From: Kondoa malvinella
Taxonomy: Eukaryota > Basidiomycota > Agaricostilbomycetes > Agaricostilbales > Kondoaceae
Length of the DNA stretch: 64,000 nucleotides
Direction of reading: 5' to 3'
NCBI GenBank assembly: GCA_039545315.1
Contig: BCIM01000015.1
Coordinates: 10,522 to 74,521, forward strand
Shown here: one piece after another, positions 10,539 to 23,086 of the stretch
Layout: each line of letters begins with the position of its first letter
Numbering within the stretch: position 1 is the stretch's first letter
The notes under the pieces: model-generated
What the model was told of the DNA's origin: nothing
The model's input: only the letters and a program-made list of their open reading frames with translations
The model's database searches: none
Position numbers and translations under genes: made by a program

Positions 10539-12425
10539 ATGGCGTCTCAAGTTCCTCCTCAAGCTGCAGCATCGTCAGGTCCTGCTCCTAAAGTTAGACT
10601 TACTAGGAGCACCTCACGAAAGAGTGGCATGGTACTCGCTTCGCCTCCAAAGCACCTGGCGCCGAACAAAACAAAGAAAGCTCTCGCTAGAACTTCCTCT
10701 GATCCGCTTGGTGCGAGAGCTTTGGCACGAGTGGACGAAAACAAGACTAGGCAAAAGGACACCAGTTATGGTCATGCTGTCAAAGCCCTGGCTCACTCTA
10801 GCCAATCCACTCCCGTACAACACTCTGACAAACCGCCCGGCTTTCTCTTAGCTGTACGAGACGGCGTCGCACCTCTGCCTGAGCCGCCCACGAATCCGCC
10901 CGCTATCAAGAAGCGACAGCGAGACGATGCTGAAACCATGTTGGCGCCTCCCAGGGCCAAGAGGACTGCTTCTACGCTGTCCCAATTCTTTGCCTTGGAG
11001 TCCAAAAGTTTGCCGTCGCACCTTTTGTCTTCAGCTCTGGCCGATTCGCCCTTGAAATCGTCATCTAGTATACCCAAGTCTCTCAATGAAATCTTGGAGT
11101 CCGCAGACCAAGCCCAGCAGACATCTCTTACCGATCCGTCAAGTTCTAGTACTTTTGCAGTCGCCTCGGCTCTCGCTTCAATGTCTCGACAACCATTCGA
11201 TTCTGCGATTCTTTCTGATCAAGACACGCCGATAGTCCAGCTTTCCGATACCTCGCGTACACAGCATAATCCGTCTTCGCCCCAACAATGCACCGTAGAC
11301 AATGTTGGCGACTACGACGGGACGATTTCTCTCGTCCCGATGCAAGATTCTATCGTGTCGATCAAAAGTCAACCTTCTTCACCTGCCAAGGCGCCATCTG
11401 TAGACAGTATACCCTTGCATTACCTTTCAGAAACTGTCAAAGCTGCAAACGCGGAATTCCCGCCGCAAGTCGCTGTCGCCCGAGAATCGCCTCCAGATCT
11501 AATCACCTCCGACTCCGACCTGTCGTCTGAGCAAGACTCGATCGAACCCAGCTCTCTATCACCTACCGAGGACAAAGCAGATCCACAAGGTTTTTCAACC
11601 CAACAAGCGAAAAGCCTGGCCAAATTGCAGGCAATGATGACGAGCATGAAAGTTCGACGACTCAGTGCATCGCAGCTTCCTGCTGCATCGCGCGAAATCG
11701 AGCCGGACAACGCTTTGTCGACGACCCGAAATGGTGCAAAGTCAACAGAGCCGCGACGCGCTCGAGCTTCCACCGGATCTGTTGGGCCAAAAGCCGCCAT
11801 GAGGAGGACGTCTGTGTCGGCTTTTGTTGCTGCAGAATGTGTCAAGAAGGGTGTGCTGTGTGTGGGAGAGAAGGAATTGGAGGGCATGGCTGAGGAAGGG
11901 TCTTCAGGTCAACAAGCGCCTTTGAAAGGTGTGGTAGCGTTTGTTGATGTGCGCACCGGAGAAGGAGATGACGCTGGTCAAGTCTTTGCGGACCTCTTGC
12001 GAGAATTGGGCGCCAAGGTAATCACAAATCGGCTCCTGTTAGTGCATGGACTAAGTAAGCATCTTCTATAGGTTACTGCTCGCCTCAACATCAATCTCAC
12101 TCATATTGTGTACAAGTCCGGAAAGCCAATGACCGTTCATCGCTATCGCACACACCCTGATCCAAAGCCTGTCGTCGTATCAGCTGGATGGGTGGCTAAA
12201 TGCAAAGAATATGGGATGCGAATGCCTGAAGACAAGTACCTGGTATCCATTGGCAAGGAGGCCGTGTTTCAGAAGGTAAGTAGCGCCTTACAATTGTTCT
12301 CTCGGGACTGAAGCTGAACGCAAAACCAGCCAAAGGCCAAACCCATAGCGCCTAGAGCCTTGGCACCTCTGAATCCCAATAGACCCAAGAACAGTAGGCT
12401 TCCGGCTACAGATCAGAGCGAGTGA
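10539..12425 (+). CDS. Single-BRCT protein, microcephalin-like
   Basis: Exons 10539-12017, 12072-12275 and 12330-12425 give 592 residues. The first 440 residues are serine/proline rich and look disordered, with many SP/TP sites. The C-terminus is one BRCT domain: FVDVRTGEGDDAGQVFADLL, RELGAKVTARLNINLTHIVY, then VVVSAGWVAKCKEYG with the conserved Trp, and YLVS. A phosphopeptide- or partner-binding role in DNA damage response or chromosome biology is inferred from the BRCT alone. Placement of the Trp and the VxxxWVxxC pattern most resembles the N-terminal BRCT of microcephalin. An upstream in-frame ATG exists at 10500, but the context ACAATGGCG at 10539 is better. Confidence 0.85.
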
Positions 12426-12691
12426 GACTGATGATGTGTGACAGACGATTATGACAGACAGGCTCTTTCAAAGCTGAATCCAATCGCGTCTCGCAAGGAA
12501 GAGAATGCAAGGAAATTGTGAAGGAGGGCGATGCCGTGTAACAATACCATGTATAAATCCGCATGCCTTTCCCATGTTTTGTCTGCCAGCATATGACGAC
12601 GGCGCGTCTGGAGCTTGGAAACGAACGAGCAAATCTCTTTGCAGTCGATTCTCTCTTCGCTCTGTGGACATCTCTCTCTCTCTGCTGTACC

Positions 12692-15600
12692 ATGCCGCCG
12701 AAGCGCAAAGTCAAAATTGAGGACTCGAGTGGTTCATCAGACATTGAAGTTGATGAATCGCGGTCGTCAAGCAAGAAAGCGACTGCCAAAGTCACCAAAA
12801 AGCCAACAGCGTCTGCATCTAAGCGAGCCAAGAAGGAAGAGGAGGAAGAGGACGAGGCTGCATTCACTGACGGAGACGACGCGGATGTCAAACCCAAGGT
12901 AAAAGCCAAAGCAAAGACCGCTTCCAAGGCATCCACAAGCAAGCGTCCCAAGGTCAAGGATGAAGACGACGACTTGCTGGCCGAAGAACCACCAGAGAAG
13001 AAACCAAAGATCAGCCATGATGGACTAAAGAGAGATGAGTTTGACAACTGTGCGTCCGCCGTCCTTGTGAAACGCGTCGTGACCAGAGTACTGACGTCCC
13101 ACATCTAGCCAAATTCGAGATTCCTGAAGGCCAGCCCAACTGCCTTGCAGGCATTACTTTGTAGGAGAGTATCCTTTCCAATACAAATCATAGGGTTCAC
13201 GGCATGACCTCTCAGTGTCTTCACTGGCGAACTCAAGTCTTTGGATCGAGAGGGTGCCCAACAGCTTGCGAAACGCTATGGAGGGTACGTCCGTGACCTT
13301 TGTTTTCTCGTGCGCAAAGCTCAGCCCGAATTAGGCGAGTAACGGGAGCTCCTTCCAGCAAAACGACCTATGTGGTAATAGGAGAAGGAGCTGGTGCTTC
13401 CAAACTCAAGAAGCTAGAGAATCTCAAAGGCCCACAAAAGATGTCTGAGGAGGAGTTTTTCAGTCTGATTCTGACGAGGTATGATCAAATGCTGTTATCG
13501 TCTGCATCTCTTTTGAAATCTGTCTTAGGTCTCCTGGCGAGGTTGACGAGAAAACACTCAAGAAAGCCAAAGATGACGAGAAGAAAATGAAGGAAGATGC
13601 GAAACGAATGGGACCGCAGACCAAAGACGAGTAAAGCGCTTGACATCTGTTCACGAAGCACATCTGATTCTTTCCTATGATAGTAAAGCACTGACTTTGG
13701 GTCAGCTCTGGACTGTAAAGTATGCTCCCAAGTCAATGAAAGATGTCTGCGGGAACAAAGGCATACTTGAAAAGATGCAGAAATGGTTAGAGTCATGGTT
13801 CGTCTGTTGCTCTATGGTGTTAGAATTCCTGACTAACTCTTTCGGGCAGGCCCAAGAGCTTGAAGTCCAACTTCAAGAAGCCTGGTCCCGATGGACTGAA
13901 CACTTATCGTGCGATCCTGGTCTCAGGCCCTCCAGGCATCGGCAAGACGACCTCCGCACACCTGGTTGCTCGCCTTGCCGGTTATGTGGTTATCGAGCTC
14001 AACGCTAGTGATACTCGCAGCAAAAAATTGCTTGAGTTGGGCTTTCGTTCTGCCATCGACAACACCTCGCTCGATGGCTTCTTTGGATCTGGAGTATGCC
14101 TTCCGAGCGCATCACTGCTGATACTCTCACTGACAACTTGACAGTCGAAAAAACAATTCCCTGGCCAACCAGATGCTGGCGACAAAGCGGTTCTCATCAT
14201 GGATGAAGTGGATGGCATGTCAGGCGGTGATCGTGGCGGTGTTGGTGCATTGAACATGCTCATCAAGAAGACAAAGATTCCCATCATTTGTATCGCCAAT
14301 GATTCAAAATCTCAAAAGATGCGTCCACTACAAAACACCACTTACGGGCTCACTTTCAAAAGGTCCGCTTCCATATCTTTTGCAAGGAATTTTGGGTCAT
14401 GATCATACATTTGCAGACCCGACGTCAACATGATCCGCTCGCGTATGATGTCAATTGCCTACAAGTGAGAACCTCTTCACATCCGAAGTGGACGCTCTTA
14501 CAAGTCACGCAGAGAGGGCATCTCGATTTCAGCCCCCGTCATCGAACAGCTCATCACCGGTGCTCAGTCTGACATCCGATCAGTGATCAACATGATGTCT
14601 ACGTACGCATTGAGCGCCAAAGGCGCTATGGACTTCGACACCGGGAAAGAGCTGTAGGCACTGGACTATGCTTACCAAATTTTCCTCTCATTGTGATATT
14701 CGCAGGGTTCTGTCGAGCGCGAAGAATCACTTGCAAAATCCGTTCACTCTCATGGACAAACTATTTAGTCCATACATGTTCTCGGCCTCCAGCAAAACGA
14801 ACCTTACAGAGAAGCTGGAGATCTATTTCCATGACTTTTCGATTATGCCACTGTTTGTGCAGGAAAATTACCTCAAGCACAGTTTCTCCCGAGCTCAAGG
14901 CCTGCAGGGTCGAGATGCGGATCTGAAACGAATCGATCTGGTTGCGCGCGCTGCCGAATCAATCTCCGATGGTGACATCTTAGATTCTCTTATTCACAGG
15001 TAAAGTGAACCCAGAGATCCGATATAAATACTCAAATGGTAATCGACAGCTCACAGCAACAGTGGAGTCTACTACCTGCGCATGGCATGGCTTCGACAGT
15101 CCGCCCCGCCTACTACTGCTTTGGACAAGGCTCGTTTGGTAAAGGTCCAGGCGGCTTCAGCTCTGCCGCTTCCTCTCGTTCCTTTCCTGGGTAGGTGGCG
15201 ATTTCGCTTGCCTTGTGTCAGGCCTTATAAGCTGGGTACTAGTTGGCTTGGCAAAAATTCGACCACTAATCGATTGAAGAACGCCTTGGGAGACGTCCAA
15301 ATCCGCATGCGCTTGAACGTGTCGGGCGACCGATCCGAGATCAGACAGACTTATCTGCCAGTCTTGATGAAACAACTGAGCGCCCCTCTGGTAGCCCAAG
15401 GCCAAGATGGCATCGAGGAAGTTATTGCGCTAATGGACGACTATTACTTGACGAAGGATGAATTCGATACCGTGATGGAGCTGGGTCTAGGAGACGAGTT
15501 CAGTGGCGAGACCCTGCTCAAGGGTGTCAATGCAGCTGCCAAATCAGCTCTGACTAGAACGTGCGTCCTTTTCCTTTCAAACATCAGAGCCACTGTTACA

Positions 15601-15949
15601 CTATCATCGTGTCCAGCTTCAACAAGGGCAAGCACCCGATTCCGTTCCACAAAGCTTCAGACATTGCAGGCAAAGCGGCCAAAAAGATGCCAAAGTCGGA
15701 ACAACCGGACAACGAAGATGTGCTGGAAGTAGACGAAGCAGTAGAGTGAGTACAACGATATCGCTGTTCAAATCATATGTCTGATGTGGTGATTCAAGAG
15801 AGGTCGAAGAAGAAGAGGTAGAAGACGATCAGGCCGAGCTAGCAAAGGACAAACTGCTCAAGGCAAAGAAGCCGAAAGCGACAAAGGCTACAAAAAAGCC
15901 TACGGGAGAGACTGCTCCAAAGGGCAAGGCCAAGGGCAAGAGCAAATGA
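12692..15949 (+). CDS. RFC1: Replication factor C large subunit
   Basis: Largest subunit of the clamp loader that opens PCNA onto primer-template junctions. I count 15 exons separated by 14 short introns, each restoring frame and family motifs. In order: a lysine/acid-rich tail (MPPKRKVKIED), a BRCT domain (GVFTGELKSLDREGAQQLAK, YGGRVTGAPSSKTTYVVIGE), then the linker LWTVKYAPKSMKDVCGN. The AAA+ core follows with Walker A GPPGIGKTTSA, Walker B VLIMDEVDGMSGGDRGG and the sensor region ICIANDSKSQKMRPL. The C-terminal RFC1 domain (WSLLPAHGMASTVRPAYYC) leads to a lysine-rich tail ending GKAKGKSK. The start at 12692 follows a good ACC-ATG context. This is one of the most intron-dense genes in the window. 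Confidence 0.95.
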
Positions 15950-16189
15950 GCCTAATGATTAGATGTATCATCCGATTCTTTGTTGACATAGTCGCTATTC
16001 TAGATTGGTGTGAGGTGGCTTGCTAACCACGACCGCCGCGGAGATTTCCAGAGTGCCATCATCCAAGCCGCTGCATACAGATATACCCCTCCGCAAGCCT
16101 GCGCCTTTGCTGTTCACGTCAAACCTTGGCAAATCGTTGGCTAGCTGGACAAAAGCTGATCATCTCGGTCCCGTCTAGCAAGGATTGCA

Positions 16190-18024
16190 ATGTCAAGCGC
16201 AAGCCTTCATGGCGACTATGTGATTGCCGCCGGCCCTCAAAGAGGCAAAGCTATGCCTCGCGCCATCCACGTCCGGCTGTCCGAGGAAGCGATGAAGGCT
16301 CTTGTCAACGCTTCGAAAGGCAAAGGCAAGGCTGTAGGGCCTCCGATCATGTACACTGACGACGGTGAAGCTCAGGTCTGTGCAAAGCTGCTTGTCCCTT
16401 AGATATGGCATTGACGCATGCCTTCGATCCAGTCCCTTACTATAGGCAATGTAACGCATCAGATGACCCGGTCTTTGGAAGCCCAGCCGCACGAGCTATA
16501 CGCCCACTCAAAGGCAGATGGCTCTGCAGAAACGCAACACCTGCGCCCGGTCGGCCGATTGACGCACAAGCTGATTGTTCAACATTCTTTGGGCTTGGGA
16601 ATGAGCAGCAGAGTTAGAGAGCGAAGTGAGGCTGCGGTTCAGGAGAAGGAAGAACGCAAAATCAAGCTGGACTATGACAGTAGTTCCTCATCTAGTGATT
16701 TACCTTGTCAACTTGATGGAGACCAAGAGCTCATTCTGGGGTTCTAGCTTCGCGGATCAAGACATCCAGTGGTCGCTCGTCCAAGCCTTCTTCTTCGCGG
16801 AGGTCATCGCCATTACCGCACCATGCTAGCTCTTCCAGCCAGACTGGTGGTCAGAGGGACCGAAATAGCAATCTATTGGTCGCGTCTGGATCTTACAGGA
16901 AGGTCGAACGCTCGCCAAACCAGCCGCCATCCCAGCCGTTTGCCTCGCATCTGAACCAATCCTATACGGCGGACGCCGATGTCGAAGACATCATACCTGG
17001 AGTCGACGCAAATTTTGTTGTGCAAGCAACCGCGTCATCCTCCTCATCATCGAATGGCGAGACATCCTCTCTGGCATTTTCATATTCTCCCGGCACTTCC
17101 GTCTCGTCTGTCGATTCGCCACCTTCGAAAGAGGCTTGCGTCCAGTACAAGGCTGGAACTGGCTTGGGCATTTCTGGCAACAAGACCAAATCGCAGAGCC
17201 CGATCATTGTTGCCGAACCACGGCCTTCCGGCAACTGTTGGCCGCCCTCCAGCACAGCAGAACCACCAACAGGAACGCACATCGATGGGCAAACGGTTCG
17301 CCCAACTACAAGTACAGCTAGTCCGAAAGCGGCGAACAGCTCTGCGATACCGACTAAAGGTGGCTCGGCTCAGAAGCGCAAGCGAGAGGCGGATAACTCG
17401 ACTGAGGGATGCTCGTGGCAGGCAGATGAGCAATCGACAGCAAAGCGCAGCGCGCTGAAAGCAAATGCTAGAACTTCAGGAGGATCGCGCCTCATCCGAC
17501 CCATATCTTCAGCAAAATCTAGTCCGAAAAGATCTATCGCATCCAGCCACAGCTCAAGTCCGGAACCTACAGCATCAAAAGCATCCGGACGAAGTGGTAT
17601 CTCCATCACGGCTAAAGGGCAGTCCCACAAGGGTCAGGCCGACAAGCGATGGTACACATCTTCCGAAGGCGAGGATGCGCTTGCCAAAGATGCGGAAGGT
17701 GTTTCAGATACCGAAATGCAAGATGCATTTGGAAGCTTGGCAGGGCACACCTCGACATCTCACGACGCGATATTGGCGGAATATCGTAGTGCCCGCAACA
17801 ATTTTGCAACACAGCATTCAGCCTATGCAACTTCACGAGAAGAGCTCATTGAACAACGGCGGCTCTTCGAAGTCCTAATAGAAGGAGGAACGCTTTCGGC
17901 TGAAGAACGATTGAATGTCCGCAGCAAAAATGAGATTGGTATCATGGTCCAGCGCCTCCAAGACGCCCGGCAGAGTTTGCTTGCGTTGCGGAAACGGATC
18001 TACGCGTATGCAGACTCTCAGTGA
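16190..18024 (+). CDS. Probable RNA polymerase II elongation factor ELL-like
   Basis: Exons 16190-16375, 16433-16706 and 16748-18024 give 578 residues. The 41-nt second intron is short but shifts frame exactly as needed. The N-terminal part (HGDYVIAAGPQRGKAMPRAI through SLTIGNVTHQMTRS, VGRLTHKLIVQHSL, SSRVRERSEAA) resembles the fungal ELL N-terminal domain. The middle 300 residues are Ser/Pro/Lys rich with runs of serine. The last 90 residues (LAEYRSARNNFATQHSAY, SREELIEQRRLFEVL, QRLQDARQSLLALRKR) are predicted helical and could be the occludin/ELL coiled coil. The assignment rests on remembered family layout, not on an alignment. The gene structure is firmer than the name. Confidence 0.6.
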
Positions 18025-18598
18025 TTCAACAGCCGAGGTAGAATGATCTGAAAAGGGGTTTGACCACACTGTAGTAGTCGTTCATTCGTATTTGTATCGC
18101 TATTCTAAGCAATTCCATCATCATGTAATCAATTGTGTGCACTGTATGTCGAATGGTCGCACTTGTATCCGTTTCGGAATTGCAACGTCTCTGTACGCAG
18201 CCCGATTGAACGCTCTCTTTTGACCTCACAACCACAGGAGAGTGACAAACATGGAGCTGGACTAAAGATCAAAGCAGCGCAGAGTAGCAACAGGGGAGAA
18301 ACAGTAGCAGTAACGGATTTCTGTACATTAGTGACGAGACAAGGATTGGGATGAGAAAGTGCAGGTCGGATTGATGTGAACCTTCCCAATTCCAATCTAT
18401 GCCGAGAAACGCGAGAAATGGCATGAGGGCCATCCGATGGCCAGACTTGGGCGCGTATCCCATGCAAACACCGGTGAAATAACCCAGACAATGACAAGGC
18501 TGAGGAGGTCCACGTAGGCCGCATTTGTCCACATAGTCCAGCTTGTCGTCACCAAATTATGTCGCGGTTGTCCCAATGTCATATGATATGAAGCCATC
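18025..18598. other. 574-bp convergent intergenic region
   Basis: This lies between the 3' ends of the ELL-like gene and BET1. The longest frame (minus strand, 18129-18524) has no domain and no splice partners. The space most likely holds the two 3' UTRs and polyadenylation sites. I see no repeat or RNA gene. Confidence 0.5.
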
Positions 18599-19274
18599 TT
18601 AATCTGAAGGTGAACACTCCATCAGTCTGCTGTGCATTTCGCACTCAGAAGTGACGCACACAAAGATCCAAAACACAACAACGATGAAAGCGAGCCCTGA
18701 ATGCACATCAGCGGGCAAACAGCAATCGCCCTTACAGACTCACAATAGAGCCATCTGCCTCCTTGCTTTTTGGACATGTCATTCAAGCGACGAAAGGTAC
18801 CTCCGAGCAATCCTTGTGTCTCCGTAAAGCTGTCGTTCTGGCGCTCATTCGTAGGCATACTGAACACCGGATTCCAAGAGGTTCACGTACCATTCCCGAC
18901 AGCCAGCTGGTTTGATCTTTGACTTCTGTGCCTATCTGCGTGGTGAGCTACGTAAAGTCATATGAGCATGCTGGCAGCATAAGATCGCAAAGAAAGCACT
19001 TGTTTTAGCAAAGACACTTTTGCGCTGAGTCCGTCGAGCGCTTCATCGTTGCCTATCGTATTACAACTATCGGTACAAGCAGCTTTGCAGCCGTATGGCA
19101 CGGAAGCTCACCTTGCTCTAGCTGCTCTGCCGTTCGATGGCTCGCGTAACTTGCAGCACCAAAATCTGGTTCAGGTGATGTTCTGCTAGACGATGCGTTT
19201 CCACGGTTCTCGCGGTGCGATAGGCCGGGCTGCAGCGTTCCACTAGCGTAGGGTGTGTAAGGCGAGCGATTCAT
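18599..19274 (-). CDS. BET1: ER-Golgi Qc-SNARE Bet1
   Basis: Tail-anchored SNARE for ER-to-Golgi vesicle fusion. Five exons are joined from 19274 down. The N-terminus MNRSPYTPYASGTLQPG is short and disordered. The SNARE heptads start at HRTAEQLEQGNDEALDG and run through LSAKVSLLKQLTTQIGTEVK to MNDSFTETQGLLGGTFRRL, which is the highly conserved Bet1 stretch. The membrane anchor is YWLAFIVVVFWIFVCV, followed by a luminal tail of about 18 residues ending at TAA 18599. That tail is longer than usual for Bet1, so the last exon boundary could be slightly different. It is on the same strand as CSN6, 145 bp downstream of its stop. Confidence 0.9.
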
Positions 19275-19419
19275 GGCAGCTCATTGAGACTCTCTTGCTC
19301 GTTCCGGCTGCAGAAGTTGACCAGCATCAGCTCAGAAAGTTCTCACGGTAGACCCTGCGGAAACCCTGGTTCCTATGATACATGATGCTTGAAACGATGA
19401 TGATGCGACAAAATGACCC

Positions 19420-20817
19420 TCAAGAAAAGCCAAGGGGAGCGGCTTCTCGCCCAACGCGTCCTGGTCCTCGCCCTTTGCCTCCCTGGCCACCACCATGCTG
19501 AGCTTGAGATAAGGAGAAACGGTCAACGAGCTAAGCAAGAGCAATGAGACCAGCCTAGTTGGCGTGAACATCTCGAAGACCTACGTCAGACAAGGGTTGG
19601 ATGGCTTTAGTCATTGATGCCAGATACGAAGTGAGCAGGACATCAGAGTATTCCTGCGGGGCCTGGTGAGTCAGCTTATTGACGACTGCAGTGCTCACGA
19701 ACAGTCATGTATTCTTGGCGAAACTCTGACGAGTCTGCCGTGGGCAAGCTACCAATCAAGGCTTGTACCTGGCGTAATGTTTCATGGTCCTTTGGTGCGG
19801 CACCTATCGAAACGTGGCCTTGGTCAGAGGTACGTGTAGCTGCAAGCGCACACGGACCAACCCTTTGACAGACGCTCAACATACTGTGAAATGATTTCTA
19901 CTCGCTCTTGCAACATCTTGAGTGCATTTCTTTGTGTAGTCAGGCTAGTAACCACTGGATGTGAACAGTTCAGTTGTAAGTTATAAAGCAAGAGGGTGTG
20001 TATCAACTGACGCGAAGAATCGCCTGTCCCCGCAGACGTAGACTTGGAAGCGTGATCCACCGCAACTCTTTCGGCTTCGCCCGTTTCTACTCTGTACGGA
20101 GCCACGATGAACTTGGTTTGCGGTTGATTGTTGATGATTTCGGTGATGGATTCGTAAATTGTGACGGGAAGATCCTTGTTACCAGCAATGGAGTCTGGAG
20201 ATAGCTGCAAGAACATTGGTGTTTCGTTGTAGGCCAACATCTTTGTGCCAACGACGGATACTTAAACCATAACCGCGTCATCTGTTAATGAAATACACAC
20301 CTGCTTGTGGATGTACAGATCGTCGTCCGTTGGACTCGAGCCGACGCTGTACCAACCAAGAATCTCATAAGTCGGAAAGACCTGCAAAGTGAAGCGTCAA
20401 TTGATGAACTTTGGCACACGGACATAGCCTACTTGTTTGACTAAACACAGTAGTGTGGTTAAGCCAAGGAAGTATACACTTGCATAGATGACAGCACAAG
20501 GGCTTACATTGATCTCTTCTTGTGGTGAAGAAGGCGTGATTGATGTCGAGTGTTTGGTCCGTCAAAGCGAATTCAAAGGAATTGGTGATTTCAACGTCTC
20601 GACCGTTCTGGGTGCCGATAAGAGAGCCAACGACTGGGCCACAGGGCTAAGCTGGGCTGTTGCGAACGCGCAAAGAGAGGGAGAAGAGCGAACCTCGAAC
20701 AGCATCATTACCTGATTGCAAACGAGCGCGAGTGAGATGCTCAGAAGCATTGAGTAGAGGCAGAGGATGCAAAGATACGTTGAGAGAACTTTCTTCTGCA
20801 CTCGATAACAGCGTCAT
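19420..20817 (-). CDS. CSN6: COP9 signalosome subunit 6 (MPN- protein)
   Basis: Non-catalytic MPN subunit that pairs with CSN5 in the complex that removes Nedd8 from cullins. The first exons are 20817-20712, 20633-20508, an 8-nt microexon 20440-20433, 20381-20301 and one starting at 20240; the C-terminal part is in three or four more. The conserved order is LNVSLHPLPLLNASEHLTRA, GSLIGTQNGRDVEITNSFEF, DQ-FKQ-VFPTYEILGWYSVG, NETPMFLQLSP, LPVTIYES, then helices APKDHETLRQVQALI and YSDVLLTSYLASMTK. The JAMM zinc ligands (HSHP) are absent (GWYSVGSSPTDDD), as expected for CSN6. The last exon ends GRVGREAAPLGFS. A rival end at 19555 appears if the last intron is not used. CUL4, a COP9 substrate, lies 16 kb away. 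Confidence 0.92.
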
Positions 20818-21086
20818 TGTGGACACAAGGAGGTGGTTGGAGACGAACCACCTTCGACCTGTATGTACTGCGACTTGGACTTGGACTTCGACGCTCGCTT
20901 GAACATAACTTGGCTGCAGACTAGCAAAGCAATGCGCTGTTATGCGCGATTCTTATTTCCCGCGTGCTCTGTCAGTTGAGCTTGACAGGAGCCTTTCCCT
21001 TTTGAATCTGCCTGAAGAGTTGCCCATGCCACTTTCCTCTGTCTCGTCTCTTCTTCACTACCGTACAATCTGTATCAATCTTCTTA

Positions 21087-23060
21087 ATGCTCAAACGCGC
21101 TCAAGCAAACAGAGGTGTCGCTACGCAAAATGTGCCGGCCAAGCGCGAACACACGCTTGCAAATCCCCTTCGAACTTTGTTTTTGGGCAAAAGCAAATCG
21201 TCCTCGTCCAAGCCTTCCTCTAGTGCTTCAACAGGTGAATTGCACATTACCACGCCTCCCAAGCTCCAGCATGAACTTCAAGCCTTTGATACAGCGCGTC
21301 GGCAAGGAAGAGAATCCACATCTCCATCGCAGCGGCTAGCGGATCACTTCTCCGCGATTGACTCTGAAATGGAACTGCCGTCTCTGCGTGCAACTACTCG
21401 TCCAGGATCTGTCGAGTTGACGTCTCATACTCCGCCTCGCCTGGTTGTCAAAGCTCACAGTCCCACTCAGTATACGAACGTAGCACATTCTGCGCCTTTG
21501 GAATCCCGGCAAACAACATTCCGACCGACACAATCAGCAGACCCGCTCAAGAATCCACCGACAACGCCAGTGCGAGACTTTACCTCGCCTATCAACTCTT
21601 CCATCAAATTTCTCGATAGCCCCATTGATCCAGTAATGTCCAATCGAGCACACGCTGGCGTACCTTCTCGGATGTCTCAGATGATGTCTCGGTCTGAGCT
21701 CTTCTCGCTTTCCAAAATATACAATCTCATGCCTCTGTGTGCACGCAGAAGCCGAAGTACTCCATCGATTATTGCTAGTAATGCAACTCATCTGAATGGC
21801 AACGATCAAGCGAGACAGACTGCGCATGCACATTCAAATGGGTCCGCGTACGAGCAGTCCATGCTGGCTTTAGGCATATCACAGTGAGCTCTTACGAATC
21901 ACACATGATCAGCGTGCTCAGAAGCATATTCTTTAGACAAGGTGCTATGAACTTCGGGTCCCCCAGAACGAATCTTTCTGGTGATGAGCAGTCGCGCGCA
22001 TCAGCATCGTACGTTCACAGCCGCTCTTCAGCCCCGTCTACACCTATCACCACGCCGTCTCCTACAATTTCTATTCAACGACCGTCTCGCCGCTCTTCGC
22101 AATGTGCAATAGATAGCGTCACTCCCGATTGGAGAGCCAGCGCTGAATCGTCATCTCGACGTATTTCACACACCCTGTCCGGTTTCAGGTATAATGAAGG
22201 TACCGATCGTGACTATGGTGATCTGCAATCGTTCTCGGGGCATGGTCGTCAGTACACTACCTCCAGCGCAGGTGCCACTCGTACCATAAAGTTGGAAGGC
22301 GATAGCAAGATAGATGTATGAACTTTGCTGATTTGTGAGGTTGCTGGCTCATCAATGCCTGTAGTCGCACATCACTATGCTCGACGCCCTGGCCGATACT
22401 CGTACTATCATCTGCGACTTGCGACTCGACCTCGGTCGTGAGCGCAAACTCAACAAGCAGTTGTTGCGTAGGCTTGAGCGAAGGCTTGAAGGCGAAATGA
22501 GTCACGATGGCGACGCGTCCGAACGGCGAACAAAGCATGAAGAGGACATTAAGCGTTTTTCTTCAGCCAACAGAGAATTGCGCTATGTTGTTGCGCAAGC
22601 GGAGAATCGGATAAGGCTCCAGCAACAAGAGATCGTCGCTCTTCGGAACCAATTACCAGGGCAGATGCAGAGTGCGCCTCAGCGGTATCGCGACCGAACA
22701 GAATCATCCGACTCTCAATTCGATTATATGGACAAGGCATCTTTGACGGAAACTCCAGTTCTGCGTACACAGCCTCGCTTCGACATGATGGAAACGCCTC
22801 AGGTAGCATCGCGCCATCGAGCTCATTCTTTGGGGTCCATTCGGCTGCCCGCAACTCTGCTCAGCCCGGAATCAATTTCCGAGTCTGTCTTCGAGGACCA
22901 TATGGATGGTCCGCCAAATGGACAGCAGACGTGGTTGGCAGCGAATGATGGACTGTCCTTGGAGGACGAACGATTCTTGAACAATGTGAGCTGCCTCTCA
23001 GCTTAAGTTTGGTGGGTCGCTGCCAATGCTGACACGGCTTGTACGCAGATTGGACGCTGA
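21087..23060 (+). CDS. Uncharacterised Ser/Pro-rich coiled-coil protein
   Basis: No family recognised. Exons 21087-21883, 21937-22315, 22365-22985 and a last 12-nt exon 23049-23060 give 602 residues. If the last intron is not spliced, the frame ends at 23006. The first 430 residues are disordered, rich in Ser, Thr, Pro and Arg with many SP/TP dipeptides (HTPPRLVVKAHSPTQY, TPITTPSPTIS), which suggests regulation by proline-directed kinases. From about residue 395 there is a basic coiled coil (TMLDALADTRTIICDLRLDL, ERKLNKQLLRRLERRLEGEM, then RELRYVVAQAENRIRLQQQE). The layout suits a cytoskeletal, polarity or spindle scaffold, but that is only a guess. It is divergent from CSN6 (269 bp) and tail-to-tail with VPS18, 26 bp apart. 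Confidence 0.75.
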
Positions 23061-23086
23061 GTGTAATTAATGAGCATGCGTAGACA

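Noticed and set aside
18129..18524. 131-codon minus-strand frame in the BET1/ELL-like gap
   Set aside because: No family resemblance; overlaps the expected 3' UTRs of two convergent genes.
19332..19571. 79-residue secreted-looking peptide starting MFTPTRLVSLLLLSS
   Set aside because: It is the wrong frame of the CSN6 C-terminal exon. Splicing at 19420-19570 gives LVDRFSLSQ and a Gly/Arg-rich end that suits CSN6.
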